64,000 nucleotides of DNA from Gallionellaceae bacterium (GCA_028714735.1 JAQTLU010000011.1:29378-93377); one strand, 5' to 3'. Shown: positions 49,533 to 59,367, counted from the stretch's first letter. Notes: generated by a model not told the origin, from the sequence alone. Numbers and translations are program-made.

Positions 49533-50315
49533 ATGTTGCGTTCCCTGTATATCGCCCGTACCGGCCTGGACGTCCAGCAGACCCAGCTGGACGTGATCTC
49601 GAACAACCTGGCCAACGTCAGCACCAACGGCTTCAAGAAGGCGCGTGCGGTATTCGAGGACCTGCTCTACCAGACCATTCGCCAGCCGGGCGCCCAATCG
49701 TCGCAGCAGACCCAGTTGCCGAGCGGTTTCCAGCTCGGTGTCGGCGCGCGCACCGTGGCTACCGAGCGCATCCACACCCAGGGTTCCCTGCAGCAGACCG
49801 GCAACTCGCTCGACGTGGCGGTCAACGGTCGCGGTTTTTTCCAGATCCTGATGCCGGACGGCTCGACCAGCTATACCCGCGACGGCTCCTTCCAGGTCGA
49901 CAGCGATGGCAACATGGTGACCGCCAGCGGTTATCAGGTGCAGCCCAACATCGTCATTCCCCAGGATGCCCTGACGGTCACCATCGCGCGCGACGGCACG
50001 GTATCGGTCACCCAGCCCAACAACACCACCCCGACGGTGCTCGGCCAGATGCAACTGGTCACCTTCGTCAACCCGACCGGACTGCAGAGCCAGGGCGAGA
50101 ACCTGTACCTCGAGACCGCCTCGTCGGGCACCCCGCAGGTGAGCAATCCGGGCGAAAACGGCGTCGGCGTGCTCAACCAGAACTTCGTCGAGTCCTCCAA
50201 CGTCAACGTGGCCGAGGAACTGGTCAACATGATCGTCGCGCAACGGGCCTACGAGCTGAACTCGCGCGCCATCACCACCTCGGACCAGATGCTCCAGCGC
50301 CTGACCCAGATCTGA
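49533..50315 (+). CDS. flgG: Flagellar distal rod protein FlgG
   Basis: Distal rod subunit, 260 residues, the standard size. N-terminus [38 protein letters not shown]; the FlgG-specific stretch '[31 protein letters not shown]' is present. The C-terminal '[27 protein letters not shown]' closes the rod fold. It is followed by a terminator-like hairpin and then by the sigma-54 promoter of flgH, so a transcript may end here. Confidence 0.97.
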   Translation: MLRSLYIARTGLDVQQTQLDVISNNLANVSTNGFKKARAVFEDLLYQTIRQPGAQSSQQTQLPSGFQLGVGARTVATERIHTQGSLQQTGNSLDVAVNGRGFFQILMPDGSTSYTRDGSFQVDSDGNMVTASGYQVQPNIVIPQDALTVTIARDGTVSVTQPNNTTPTVLGQMQLVTFVNPTGLQSQGENLYLETASSGTPQVSNPGENGVGVLNQNFVESSNVNVAEELVNMIVAQRAYELNSRAITTSDQMLQRLTQI

Positions 50316-50328
50316 TAGGGCATGAGGC

Positions 50329-50349
50329 CTTGCCGCCAGGAGCGGCAAG
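50329..50349 (+). terminator. Terminator-like hairpin after flgG
   Basis: CTTGCCGC, the loop CAGGA, then GCGGCAAG: a perfect 8-bp stem, followed only by ATTTG. The weak T run suggests partial termination ahead of the separate flgH promoter. Confidence 0.5.
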
Positions 50350-50419
50350 ATTTGCCGGATCCCCGCGAACGGACCTGCCTGCTTGTTCTAACAGACTGAT
50401 TATTCATGGTTATTGCTGT

Positions 50420-50435
50420 TGGCACGGGGTTTGCA
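50420..50435 (+). promoter_or_regulatory. Sigma-54 promoter of flgH
   Basis: TGGCACGGGGTTTGCA is a perfect match to the sigma-54 consensus TGGCACGNNNNTTGCW. It lies 38 bases before the flgH ATG and after the flgG hairpin, so flgHIJ forms its own unit. Confidence 0.93.
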
Positions 50436-50473
50436 ACTGCTTGCTCACAGTTATATGGATCGGATCGCCAGCC

Positions 50474-51151
50474 ATGAGCAAATCCCTGCAAAGCCTGCTG
50501 CAAGCCCTTATCCCGGCCCTGCTTGCGGGCTGTGCGATGGCGCCCGCGACCAACATCCAGCAGCCCCTGACCGCGCGGCCGCAACCACCGGCACCGGCAG
50601 CCGAGAACAATGGCACGATCTTCCAGCCCAGCCGCAACGTGGCGCTGTTCGAGGATCGACGGGCACGCTATGTCGGTGACACCCTGACCGTCAATCTGGT
50701 CGAGAACACCGAGGTCAAGCGCAAGTCGGAAACCAAGGAGGACCGTTCGGCGACCGCGGACGTCAACGTCCCGGTGCCGACCGTGCTGGGCAGGAAGCCG
50801 CCAGTCATCGGGGCCACGACCTGGACGCCGAACTCCAGCGCCAACCAGAATTTCAAGGACAACGAGACCAACAGCAACAGTTTCAAGGGCGGCATCACGG
50901 TGACCGTGGTCGAGGTCCTGGCGAACGGCAACCTGATGGTGTCCGGCGAGAAACAGGTGGCCGTGAACAACGATACCGAATACATCCGGCTGGCCGGGGT
51001 GGTGAACCCGCGCGACATTACCCGCGAGGGCACGGTGAACTCCACCCAGGTCGCCGATGCCAAGATCGAGTCGAAGAATTCCCAGTCGATCGACAAATCG
51101 CAGCTGGTCAGCATGATGGCCCGGTTTTTCCTGACCGCGTTGCCTTTCTGA
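50474..51151 (+). CDS. flgH: Flagellar L-ring lipoprotein FlgH
   Basis: Outer-membrane bushing protein of the flagellum, 225 residues. Start at ATG 50474 (MSKSLQSLLQALIPALLAGCAM), where LLAGC is the lipobox; the longer open frame runs over the sigma-54 site. Family features: 'LFEDRRARYVGDTLTVNLVENTEVKRK' and the C-terminal 'LVSMMARFFLTALPF'. It is the first gene of flgHIJ, with no strong ribosome site. Confidence 0.95.
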   Translation: MSKSLQSLLQALIPALLAGCAMAPATNIQQPLTARPQPPAPAAENNGTIFQPSRNVALFEDRRARYVGDTLTVNLVENTEVKRKSETKEDRSATADVNVPVPTVLGRKPPVIGATTWTPNSSANQNFKDNETNSNSFKGGITVTVVEVLANGNLMVSGEKQVAVNNDTEYIRLAGVVNPRDITREGTVNSTQVADAKIESKNSQSIDKSQLVSMMARFFLTALPF

Positions 51152-51161
51152 GGATGGTGTC

Positions 51162-52289
51162 ATGAGCCGAGTACAAAGAATCGAAACCAGGACCGCACGG
51201 AGGCTGCTGGCCTGGGCCTTCTGCCTGGTCGGTACGGCGCTGGCCTGCGTCGCCCAGGCCGACCGGATCAAGGACATTGCCAACGTCGCCGGAGTGCGCG
51301 ACAACCAGCTGGTCGGCTACGGCCTGGTGGTCGGCCTGGACGGCACCGGGGCGACCAGCAAGTTCGCCCAGCAGAGCATCATCTCCATGCTCGGCCAGAT
51401 GGGCGTCAACATGCTGCCGACCGACAGCGTATCGCTGAAGAACGTCTCCGCGGTCATGCTGACCGGCAACCTGCCGGCCTTCGCCAAGCCCGGCCAGACC
51501 ATCGACGTCACCGTCTCGGCGCTCGACAACGCCAAGAGCCTGCGCGGCGGCACCCTGCTGATGTCGCCGCTCAAGGGCGGCGACGGCCAGGTCTACGCCG
51601 TGGCCCAGGGCAATGTCCTGGTCGGCGGCGCCGGCGCCTCGGCGGGCGGCTCCAGCCAGACCGTCAACCACCTGTCGGCCGGCCGCATTCCTTCCGGCGC
51701 CACGGTCGAACGCGCGGTCGCCACCCGGCTCGGCCAGGGTGACTTCATCCAGCTGGAACTCAAGGACACCGATTTCACCACCGCCAGCCGGGCCGCCGAG
51801 GCCATCGACCGGGCCTTCGGCCACGGCACCGCGGTCCCGCTCGACGGCCGCCTGATCCAGGTCAGGGCCCCGGCCGATCCCGGCCAGCGGGTGGCCTTCA
51901 TGTCCCAGCTCGAAAACGTCAATCTCAACCCGGCCCAGCCGACCCCCAAGGTGATCATGAACGCCCGCACCGGCTCCATCGTCATGAACCAGCTGGTCAC
52001 CCTGGACAAGTGCGCCATCGCCCATGGCAACCTGACCGTCACCGTCAACAGCACGCCCCAGGTCAGCCAGCCGGGCGCCTTGTCCGGCGGCCAGACCGTG
52101 GTCACCGAAGCCGCCAATGTCCAGATTATGAGCGACAAGGGCGGCCTGATCGTGATGCCTGCGGCAGCCACCCTGGGCGACGTGGTCAAGGCCTTGAACG
52201 CCGTCGGGGCGACGCCCCAGGATCTGCTTTCCATCCTGCAGGCGATGAAGGCCTCCGGTGCGCTCAAGGCGGAACTGGAGATCATCTGA
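51162..52289 (+). CDS. flgI: Flagellar P-ring protein FlgI
   Basis: Forms the P ring in the peptidoglycan layer, 375 residues, with a cleavable signal peptide ending near 'CVAQA'. The mature start 'DRIKDIANVAGVRDNQLVGYGLVVGLDGTG' and 'FAQQSIISMLGQMGVNML' are highly conserved in FlgI. The C-terminus ends 'DLLSILQAMKASGALKAELEII', also typical. It requires FlgA, encoded at 43.5-44.2 kb. It overlaps flgJ by one base (TGATG). Confidence 0.97.
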   Translation: MSRVQRIETRTARRLLAWAFCLVGTALACVAQADRIKDIANVAGVRDNQLVGYGLVVGLDGTGATSKFAQQSIISMLGQMGVNMLPTDSVSLKNVSAVMLTGNLPAFAKPGQTIDVTVSALDNAKSLRGGTLLMSPLKGGDGQVYAVAQGNVLVGGAGASAGGSSQTVNHLSAGRIPSGATVERAVATRLGQGDFIQLELKDTDFTTASRAAEAIDRAFGHGTAVPLDGRLIQVRAPADPGQRVAFMSQLENVNLNPAQPTPKVIMNARTGSIVMNQLVTLDKCAIAHGNLTVTVNSTPQVSQPGALSGGQTVVTEAANVQIMSDKGGLIVMPAAATLGDVVKALNAVGATPQDLLSILQAMKASGALKAELEII

Positions 52290-53248
52290 TGTTCGCGGCG
52301 GCCAATCTCGCAGACCGTCTCTCGGTCGACGTCCAGGGCGCCCAGTCCCTGAAGGCCCAGGCGGCCTCGGGCGACCCCGAGGCCCTGCGCTCGGCCGCCA
52401 GGCAGTTCGAGGCGATGGTCGTGCAGACCATGCTGAAGACCATGCGCGAGACCAGCTTTGCCCCGGACGGCGACGTCCTCGGCGAGAGCCAGGGTCTCAA
52501 GATGTATCGTGAACTGCTCGACCAGCAATGGGCGCAGAAGATGGTGACGGGCAAGGGATTCGGTTTCGCCGAGATGATGGTCAAGGCCATGGAGGCCCGC
52601 AACAAGGCCGTGACGCCGGAAGAAATGGCCAGACTGGCCCTGCCGGAGGGCGACAACGGCACGGGCAATCCCGTGCCGGCGCCGGCCGTAGAGGCCGCTC
52701 CGGCAGTACCGGCTGCAGCCGTCGCGCCGGCAGCCAGCCTGGAATCCGGCAGCGCCAAGGCGGCCGAACCGTCGCCGTCGCCGGCCCAGAACGACTATCG
52801 GCAGGCGTTCCTCGACCGGCTGCGTCCCCATGCCGAGCGGGTGGCGGCGGAAACCGGGCTGCCGGCCCAATTCATCCTCGCCCATGCCGCGCTGGAGACC
52901 GGCTGGGGCCGGCATGAAATCCGCAACGCGGACGGTAGCTCCAGCCATAACCTGTTCGGCATCAAGGCCGGGCGGGGCTGGTCGGGCGTGGTGGCGCAAC
53001 AGGAGACCACCGAGTACCAGTACGGCATCCCGGTGCGCAAGACCGAGCCCTTCCGCGCCTACGGCAGTTATACCGAGGCCTTGCGCGATTACGCCGACCT
53101 GTTGGGCAAGCGCTACCAGGGTGCCTACCGCGCCCCGGATGCCGTCGCCTTTGCCCAGGGGTTGGCCGACGGCGGCTACGCCACCGATCCGAACTATGCC
53201 GGCAAGATCAAGGGCGTGATCGCCAGCGTGGCGGCGCTCGAAGCGTAA
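52289..53248 (+). CDS. flgJ: Flagellar rod cap and peptidoglycan hydrolase FlgJ
   Basis: Two-domain protein of 319 residues starting MFAAANLADRLSVDVQGA at 52289. The N-terminal rod-cap domain has 'ARQFEAMVVQTMLKTMRETS' and 'YRELLDQQWAQKM'. An Ala/Pro-rich linker (about 125-165) leads to a glucosaminidase-type muramidase domain, with the likely catalytic glutamate in 'LAHAALETGWGRHEI' and 'HNLFGIKAGRGWSG'. This dual-domain form is typical of beta- and gammaproteobacteria. Its stop codon is part of the sigma-28 promoter of flgK. Confidence 0.95.
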   Translation: MFAAANLADRLSVDVQGAQSLKAQAASGDPEALRSAARQFEAMVVQTMLKTMRETSFAPDGDVLGESQGLKMYRELLDQQWAQKMVTGKGFGFAEMMVKAMEARNKAVTPEEMARLALPEGDNGTGNPVPAPAVEAAPAVPAAAVAPAASLESGSAKAAEPSPSPAQNDYRQAFLDRLRPHAERVAAETGLPAQFILAHAALETGWGRHEIRNADGSSSHNLFGIKAGRGWSGVVAQQETTEYQYGIPVRKTEPFRAYGSYTEALRDYADLLGKRYQGAYRAPDAVAFAQGLADGGYATDPNYAGKIKGVIASVAALEA

Positions 53249-53272
53249 AGTTTACCCGGCCGGGGTCGTTAA
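53246..53272 (+). promoter_or_regulatory. Sigma-28 promoter of flgKL
   Basis: TAAAGTTT at 53246-53253 (perfect -35), 11 bases, GTCGTTAA at 53265-53272 (6 of 8). Its first three bases are the flgJ stop codon. It lies 25 bases before the flgK ATG. Confidence 0.85.
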
Positions 53273-53297
53273 TTGATATGTCAGTATTGGAGCAGGC

Positions 53298-54923
53298 ATG
53301 AGCACCAACATACTCAGCATCAGTCTCGCCGCACTTTCGGCCGCCCAGGCAGGCATCCGCACGACCCAGCAGAATATCTCCAACGTCAATACGCCGGGTT
53401 TCCGCCGCCAGACGGTCAACTATTCCAACAGCACGCCCTTTTATTCCGGGATGGCGACGGCAGGCAGCGGCGTCAAGGTCGACGGCGTGTCCCGCGTCTA
53501 CGACCGTTTCCTGGATAACCAGGTGTTGTTGAGCCAGACCCAGCTATCCCGCTACGAGGCCTATGCCACCTATACCTCCCAGGTCGACAGCCTGCTGGGT
53601 AATTCCAGTACCGGCCTGTCCACCAGCCTGGGCGATTTCTTCGCGGCCGCCAACGAGGTCGCCAACGACCCCACGTCGGTATCGGCCCGCCAGATGCTGC
53701 TGACCTCGGGCGAAAGCCTCTCAGGCCGCATCAACAATCTGAATGACGTCATGGCCGGCATGCAGAGCGGCATGGATAACCAGATGGCGGCCATCGCCGA
53801 CCAGGTCAGCAACTATGCCAAGCATGTCGCCCAGCTGAGCGACCAGATTGCCCTGCAGGAGGGTTCGACCGGCCAGACCGCCAATGACCTGCGCGACATG
53901 CGCGACCAGGTGGCCGCCGAGATCAACAAGCTGGTCAACGTCACCAGCTTCAGCCAGCAGGATGGCACCTACGGGCTCTACATCGGTTCCGGCCAGCCAC
54001 TCGTGGTGGGCAACACGGCCAGCACCATGGTCATGAAGGCGGATCCCTCCGACCCGCAACACCAGGTCCCTGCGCTGGTGGTCAACGGGGTCCAGATACC
54101 GCTCAATACGACCCTGACCACCGGCGGCCAACTGGGCGGCATGCTGTCGTTCCGGGAAGAAGTCCTGAACCCGGCGCAACAGGATCTGGCCCGCATGGCG
54201 GCAAGCTTCGCCATGACCTTCAACACGCAGCACCGGGCGGGGTTTGACCAGAATGGTGCCGCCGGCGGCAACTTCTTTGCCAACCCGGCGATGCCCCAGT
54301 CCCCTTCGACGCCGGAAATAAACCTCAATCTGGTCGACGACCGTCAGTTGATCCCGGGCAATTACCAGCTCAGCTTCGACGGCAGCAACTACAACCTGGT
54401 CAATGGTCAGGACGGCAGCGTGATCGGGACCTATGCCAGCCTGGGCACCCTGAACACGGCATTGGCGGCACGGGGATTCCAGCTGTCGGCGGCTCCCACC
54501 GCGGCCGGCGCCTGGAACATCAACTTCAACGACTACGCCCGCCAGATGACGGTCGCCATCGGCGATGTCCGCAAGGTGGCCGCCGCCTCGGCCAGCGGAG
54601 CGCCGGGCGACAATACCAATGCCCTGGCGCTGGCGGGCCTGCAGAAGGATCCGGTCATGAACGGTGGCACGGCGAGCTTCCAGACCTTTTATGGCCAGGT
54701 CAGCAGCCGGGTCGCCAACCAGGCCCATTCCGCCGACGCCAGCCAGAAGGCCTACGACGTGCTGACCAAGCAGGCCTACGAGGCCAGCCAGTCCGTTTCC
54801 GGGGTCAACCTGGACGAGGAGGCCGCGAACCTGATTCGCTATCAACAAGCCTATCAGGCCGCCGCCAAGGCCATGCAGATTTCATCCAGCCTGTTCGATG
54901 AAATCCTCGCCATAGCACGATAG
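53298..54923 (+). CDS. flgK: Flagellar hook-associated protein 1 FlgK
   Basis: First hook-filament junction protein, 541 residues. N-terminus 'ILSISLAALSAAQAGIRTTQQNISNVNTPGFRRQTVNYS' and C-terminus 'NLDEEAANLIRYQQAYQAAAKAMQI' are the paired axial helices; the latter is diagnostic for FlgK. The middle is the variable surface domain. It is preceded by an AGCAGG ribosome site and expressed from a sigma-28 promoter. FlgN, encoded at 42.6 kb, is its chaperone. Confidence 0.96.
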   Translation: MSTNILSISLAALSAAQAGIRTTQQNISNVNTPGFRRQTVNYSNSTPFYSGMATAGSGVKVDGVSRVYDRFLDNQVLLSQTQLSRYEAYATYTSQVDSLLGNSSTGLSTSLGDFFAAANEVANDPTSVSARQMLLTSGESLSGRINNLNDVMAGMQSGMDNQMAAIADQVSNYAKHVAQLSDQIALQEGSTGQTANDLRDMRDQVAAEINKLVNVTSFSQQDGTYGLYIGSGQPLVVGNTASTMVMKADPSDPQHQVPALVVNGVQIPLNTTLTTGGQLGGMLSFREEVLNPAQQDLARMAASFAMTFNTQHRAGFDQNGAAGGNFFANPAMPQSPSTPEINLNLVDDRQLIPGNYQLSFDGSNYNLVNGQDGSVIGTYASLGTLNTALAARGFQLSAAPTAAGAWNINFNDYARQMTVAIGDVRKVAAASASGAPGDNTNALALAGLQKDPVMNGGTASFQTFYGQVSSRVANQAHSADASQKAYDVLTKQAYEASQSVSGVNLDEEAANLIRYQQAYQAAAKAMQISSSLFDEILAIAR

Positions 54924-54934
54924 TAGAGGTCACC

Positions 54935-55864
54935 ATGCGCATCAGCACCGCCAGCTTCTATACCGCCAGCCTGCCCGGCATCCAGTCGCAGCAGTCCGCC
55001 ATCGCCCGGCTCAACCAGCAGATCGCCAGCAACCAGAACTATCTGGCGGCCAAGGACAACCCGGTCAAGACCAACCAGATCATGGCACTGGCCGACAGCA
55101 TCGCCATGCGCAACCAGCATCTGGCCAACATCGACAAGGCCGGTCTGGTGCTGAGCGAGGAAAATACCGTCCTCTCCGAGATGCGTTCGGCCGTGAGCAG
55201 CGTGAAGAGCCTGCTTTCCCAGAGCAGTTCGATGAGCGACCAGTCGCTGCGCAGCCAGATGGCCCAGCAGCTCGGCGACCTGTACATCCACATCAAGGAC
55301 CTGGCGAATGCCAAGGACAGCAACGGCAACTATATCTTCGCTGGCTACAAGACCGATACGCTGCCGTACGACCATAGCCAGGCCTACCCGGGCACGGTCG
55401 CTTCCGCGAGTACCACCTATGGCGGCGATGCCGGCGTGCGCGCCATCGAAATCGATACCGGGCGGACCCTGCCCGTCAGCGATGTACTGAACACCATCTT
55501 CCAGATCGGCGGCACGCCCGACCTGCTCCAGGCGATCGATCAGGCGGCGGTCGACCTGGCCGATCCGACGGTTACCCAGCCCGGTCTCGCCGGCAACCTG
55601 CAGGGCTACCTCGATGTCGTCAACACCTCGTTTGACCGGCTGAGTGTCACGGTCAACGATGTAGTGGGCCGCCAGGTCGTCCTCGACGATGCGAAAAACG
55701 TCCAGAAGACGCTCAAGCTCAACGACCTGAATGCCTTGGGCGGCATCCAGGAACTGGACCAGGCGGCCGCCATCGTCGAATTGCAGCAGCGCCAAGTGGC
55801 GCTGCAGGCCTCCATGCAGGCCTTCTCCAAGGTTTCCGGCCTGTCCCTGTTCAGCTATCTCTGA
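54935..55864 (+). CDS. flgL: Flagellar hook-associated protein 3 FlgL
   Basis: Second hook-filament junction protein, 309 residues, related to flagellin. The N-terminus reads MRISTASFYTASLPGIQSQQSAIARLNQQIASNQNYLAAKDNPVKTNQ, with the flagellin-like 'QIASN' and the FlgL 'DNP' turn. The middle has 'DSNGNYIFAGYKTDTLPY', a FlgL hallmark. The C-terminus 'QAAAIVELQQRQVALQASMQAFSKVSGLSLFSYL' is typical. It follows flgK by 11 bases and ends 26 bases from the convergent mfd. Confidence 0.95.
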   Translation: MRISTASFYTASLPGIQSQQSAIARLNQQIASNQNYLAAKDNPVKTNQIMALADSIAMRNQHLANIDKAGLVLSEENTVLSEMRSAVSSVKSLLSQSSSMSDQSLRSQMAQQLGDLYIHIKDLANAKDSNGNYIFAGYKTDTLPYDHSQAYPGTVASASTTYGGDAGVRAIEIDTGRTLPVSDVLNTIFQIGGTPDLLQAIDQAAVDLADPTVTQPGLAGNLQGYLDVVNTSFDRLSVTVNDVVGRQVVLDDAKNVQKTLKLNDLNALGGIQELDQAAAIVELQQRQVALQASMQAFSKVSGLSLFSYL

Positions 55865-55890
55865 CCCTGGCCTGACCGGGCGGGTCGGCG

Positions 55891-58800
55891 TCAGCCGATC
55901 TCGCCGAGGACGCCGCGTATCCTCGCCAGCCGTTCCGTCAGCCCCGCGCTGGCGGCTTCGATGCGCAACTTGTCCTGGCCGGCCAGCCTGTATTCCCGCT
56001 TGGTCTGGATCAGCTTGATCAGGCGGGCCGGGTCGATCGGCGGGTTGGGCTTGAACTGGATGCTGACAGCCTTGTCGCCGGCGTCCAGCTTGACGATGCC
56101 GAGGGGCTCGGTGTCCAGGCGCAGGCGATGGGTCTCGATCAACGTACGGGCCGGGTCCGGCGGCAGGCCGAAGCGGTCGATCAATTCCTCCTCCAGCCGG
56201 CGCAGGTCGTCGCCGTCGGCGCAATTGGCCAGCCGCTTGTAGAGCACCAGCCGTTCGTGCACGTCGCTGCAATAGTCCTCCGGCAGCAGCGCGGGGAGAT
56301 GCAGGTTGATCTCGGCGGTGACCGCCAGGGGCGCCTCCAGGTCCGGCTCCCGGCCTTCCCTGAGCGACTTCACCGCCATCATCAGCATGTCGTTGAACAG
56401 GGTGAAGCCGACCTCCTGCATCTCGCCGCTCTGGCTCTCGCCCAGCACCTCGCCGGCGCCGCGGATCTCGAGGTCGTGCATGGCCAGGTAGAAACCGGAA
56501 CCGAGGTCTTCCATCGCCTGGATGGCGTCGAGGCGCTTGGTCGCGGCCGGGGTGATGCGCGCCTCGCCCGGCGGCGTCAGCAGGTAGGCATAGGCCTGGT
56601 GGTGGGAGCGGCCGACCCGGCCGCGCAGCTGGTGCAACTGGGCCAGGCCGAACTTGTCGGCCCGGTTCATGATGATGGTGTTGGCCGAGGGCACGTTGAT
56701 GCCGGTCTCGATGATGGTGGTGCACAGGAGCAGGTTGAAGCGCTGGTGGGTGAAGTCGCGCATCACATGTTCCAGGTCGCGCTCATGCATCTGGCCATGG
56801 GCGACCTGGATGCGCGCCTCGGGCAACAGCGTGGCCAGTTTCTCGGCCATGGCCTGGATCGACTCCACCTCGTTGTGCAGGAAGTAGATCTGGCCGCCGC
56901 GCTTCAGTTCGCGCAGAGCCGCCTCCCGGATCAGGCCTTCCGAGTAGGGCTGCACGAAGGTCTTGATGGCCAGGCGCTTTTGCGGCGCGGTGGCGATCAC
57001 CGAGAAGTCGCGGATGCCTTCGAGCGACATCGCCAGGGTGCGCGGGATCGGCGTCGCGGTCAGGGTGAGCACGTCGACCTGGGCGCGCAGGGCCTTGAGC
57101 TGCTCCTTCTGGCGCACGCCGAAACGGTGTTCCTCGTCGATGATGACCAGGCCCAGGTTCTTGAACTTGACGTCCGGCTGGACCAGCTTGTGGGTGCCGA
57201 TGACGATGTCGATGCGGCCGGTCTTGAGGCCCTCGATGGCGGCGGCGACCTCCTTGGCGGAGCGGAAGCGCGACAGCTCGGCAATCTTGACCGGGAAGTC
57301 GGCGAAGCGGTCGCCGAAGGTCTCCATGTGCTGCTCGGCCAATAGCGTCGTCGGGCACAGCACCGCCACCTGCTTGCCGTCGGCCACCGCGGCATAGGCG
57401 GCGCGCAGGGCGACCTCGGTCTTGCCGAAGCCGACGTCGCCGCAGACCAGCCGGTCCATCGGCTTGCCCGAGCGCAGGTCGGCCACCACCGCCTCGATGG
57501 CGGCCTGCTGGTCCGGCGTCTCGTCGAATTCGAAGCCGGCCGCGAAGCTGTCCAGGCCATGGGCGTCGATGCTGAACGAGGTGCCCTCGCGCGCGGCGCG
57601 CTGGGCGTACAGGTTGAGCAGTTCGGCGGCGGTGTCGCGCGCCTTTTCCATGGCCCGGCGCTTGGCCTTCTCCCACTGGCCGCTGCCCAGCCGGTGCAGG
57701 GGAGCGGTATCCGGGTCGCCGCCCATGTAGCGGGCGATCAGGTGCAGGTGGGCGACCGGCACATAGAGCTTGTCGCCGCCGGCGAACTCCAGGGTCAGGA
57801 ACTCCTCGGTGCCGTCGCCCAGGTCCATGCCGGTCAGGCCCAGGTAGCGGCCGATGCCGTGCTGGACGTGCACCACCGGGTCATCGATCTTGAGTTCCGA
57901 GAGGTCGCGCAACAGGCCCTCGACCTGGGTCTGCTTGCCTGCGCGGAGCGTCCGGGTGGTCGGGTTGCGGGCATACAGCTCGGTTTCGGTGAGGACGGCG
58001 AGCCCGTCGTCGCTGTCGACGAAGCCGGAGGCCAGCGGGCCGGTGGTCAGGAAAAAGGCGTGCGGGGCAAGCGGCTCGGGTTGGCCGGGCCAGCCCTCCA
58101 GAAGCTGGGGCTTGAGGCCGTATTCGGCCAGGGCGCTGGCCATGGTCTCGCGCCGGCCCAGACTCTCCGCCACCAGCAGGGTGGCGCCCGGGTAGCCGGC
58201 CAGATGGGCCTGAAGGTGGGCGTAAGGCACCTCGGCGCGGCGGTCGGTTTCGACCGCCGGCGCCGGCGCAAAGTCCTGCCGGGCATCCGCGTCGGCGCTC
58301 ATCTCCAGGCGGGCGTAGGTCTTCAGGCGGCCGAAGAACTGGTCCGTGGGCAGGAACAGCGCTTCCGGCGGCAGCAGCGGGCGTTGCCGGTCGCCGGCGA
58401 GAATCTTGTGCCGGCTCCGGGTGTCGCGCCAGAAACCCTCCGCGGCGGCCTCGACATCGCCGTGCAGGATCACGGCAGTGTCCGTCGGCAGGTAATCGAA
58501 CAGGGTGGCGGTATCGTCGAAGAACAGCGGCAGGTAGTACTCGATGCCGGCCGGGGCCAGCTTGTGGGAGACGTCCTTGTAGAGCTGGCTTTTGCTCGGG
58601 TCGCCCTCGAACCGGTCGCGGAAATTCTGCCGGAAGCGGGTGATGCCAGCCTCGTCGAGCGGGAATTCGCGCGCCGGCAGCAGGCGGACGTCGTTGACCT
58701 TGTACAGGGTACGCTGGCTGTCCGGGTCGAAGGTGCGGATCGATTCGATCTCGTCGTCGAACAGGTCGATCCGGTAGGGCATCGCCGAGCCCATCGGGAA

Positions 58801-59301
58801 CAGGTCGAGCAGCCCGCCGCGCACGGCGAATTCGCCCGGCGACAGGACCTGGCTGACATGGCTGTAACCGGCCTCGGTCAGCCGTTTGCGGAAGGCCTCG
58901 ATGTCGAGCTTGTCGCCTTGTCTGAACAGGAAGGCATGGGCGGCCAGGAAGGCCGGCGGCGCCAGCCGCTGCAAGGCCGTCGCGGCTGGCGCCACCAGCA
59001 CCTGGGTGCGTTTCTCGGAGGACAGCCAGAGTGCCGCCAGCCGTTCCGAGACCAGGTCCGGGTGCGGCGACAGCGGGTCGTAGGGCAGGGTTTCCCAGTC
59101 CGGGAACAGGTTGACCGTCAGTTCGGACGCGAACCAGGCGATCTCCTCGCGCAAGCGGGCCGCCTCGGACGCGGTCTCGGTCAGGATCAGGAGACGCGCG
59201 CCGGCCGCGAGCCGGGCCAGGATCAGGCTGTCGGCGGAACCGGGCGGTTTCGGAAAATGCTTGCGCTGGCCGGCAAGCGGCAGGGAGGGAAGATCAGACA
59301 T
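55891..59301 (-). CDS. mfd: Transcription-repair coupling factor Mfd
   Basis: ATP-dependent translocase that removes stalled RNA polymerase and recruits UvrA for nucleotide-excision repair. It has 1136 residues. UvrB-homology region up to about 350; the RNA-polymerase-interacting CarD-like domain follows ('DPVVHVQHGIGRYLGLTGMDLGDG'). Helicase motifs: Walker A 'CGDVGFGKTEVALRAAY', DEEH box 'VIIDEEHRFGVRQKEQ', 'TLTATPIPRTLAMSL', and motif VI 'QLRGRVGRSHHQAYAYL'. The TRCF domain ends it. It is last in a minus-strand run starting at the YihY gene. A small ATGACG/CGTCAT stem lies in the gap to the PRK-like gene (59327-59344). Confidence 0.98.
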   Translation of the reverse strand: MSDLPSLPLAGQRKHFPKPPGSADSLILARLAAGARLLILTETASEAARLREEIAWFASELTVNLFPDWETLPYDPLSPHPDLVSERLAALWLSSEKRTQVLVAPAATALQRLAPPAFLAAHAFLFRQGDKLDIEAFRKRLTEAGYSHVSQVLSPGEFAVRGGLLDLFPMGSAMPYRIDLFDDEIESIRTFDPDSQRTLYKVNDVRLLPAREFPLDEAGITRFRQNFRDRFEGDPSKSQLYKDVSHKLAPAGIEYYLPLFFDDTATLFDYLPTDTAVILHGDVEAAAEGFWRDTRSRHKILAGDRQRPLLPPEALFLPTDQFFGRLKTYARLEMSADADARQDFAPAPAVETDRRAEVPYAHLQAHLAGYPGATLLVAESLGRRETMASALAEYGLKPQLLEGWPGQPEPLAPHAFFLTTGPLASGFVDSDDGLAVLTETELYARNPTTRTLRAGKQTQVEGLLRDLSELKIDDPVVHVQHGIGRYLGLTGMDLGDGTEEFLTLEFAGGDKLYVPVAHLHLIARYMGGDPDTAPLHRLGSGQWEKAKRRAMEKARDTAAELLNLYAQRAAREGTSFSIDAHGLDSFAAGFEFDETPDQQAAIEAVVADLRSGKPMDRLVCGDVGFGKTEVALRAAYAAVADGKQVAVLCPTTLLAEQHMETFGDRFADFPVKIAELSRFRSAKEVAAAIEGLKTGRIDIVIGTHKLVQPDVKFKNLGLVIIDEEHRFGVRQKEQLKALRAQVDVLTLTATPIPRTLAMSLEGIRDFSVIATAPQKRLAIKTFVQPYSEGLIREAALRELKRGGQIYFLHNEVESIQAMAEKLATLLPEARIQVAHGQMHERDLEHVMRDFTHQRFNLLLCTTIIETGINVPSANTIIMNRADKFGLAQLHQLRGRVGRSHHQAYAYLLTPPGEARITPAATKRLDAIQAMEDLGSGFYLAMHDLEIRGAGEVLGESQSGEMQEVGFTLFNDMLMMAVKSLREGREPDLEAPLAVTAEINLHLPALLPEDYCSDVHERLVLYKRLANCADGDDLRRLEEELIDRFGLPPDPARTLIETHRLRLDTEPLGIVKLDAGDKAVSIQFKPNPPIDPARLIKLIQTKREYRLAGQDKLRIEAASAGLTERLARIRGVLGEIG

Positions 59302-59367
59302 GGGATGCAGCTAGGCGGGGACGGGGATGACGTTACGCCGTCATTGTCACCCGTCCGGACTTTGCGG

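Noticed and set aside
48768-50348. A 526-codon minus-strand open frame over flgF and flgG
   Set aside because: It is a shadow of two conserved flagellar genes and has no credible start signal.
59327-59344. ATGACG/CGTCAT stem between the PRK-like gene and mfd as a terminator
   Set aside because: The stem is only 6 bp and has no T run on either strand.
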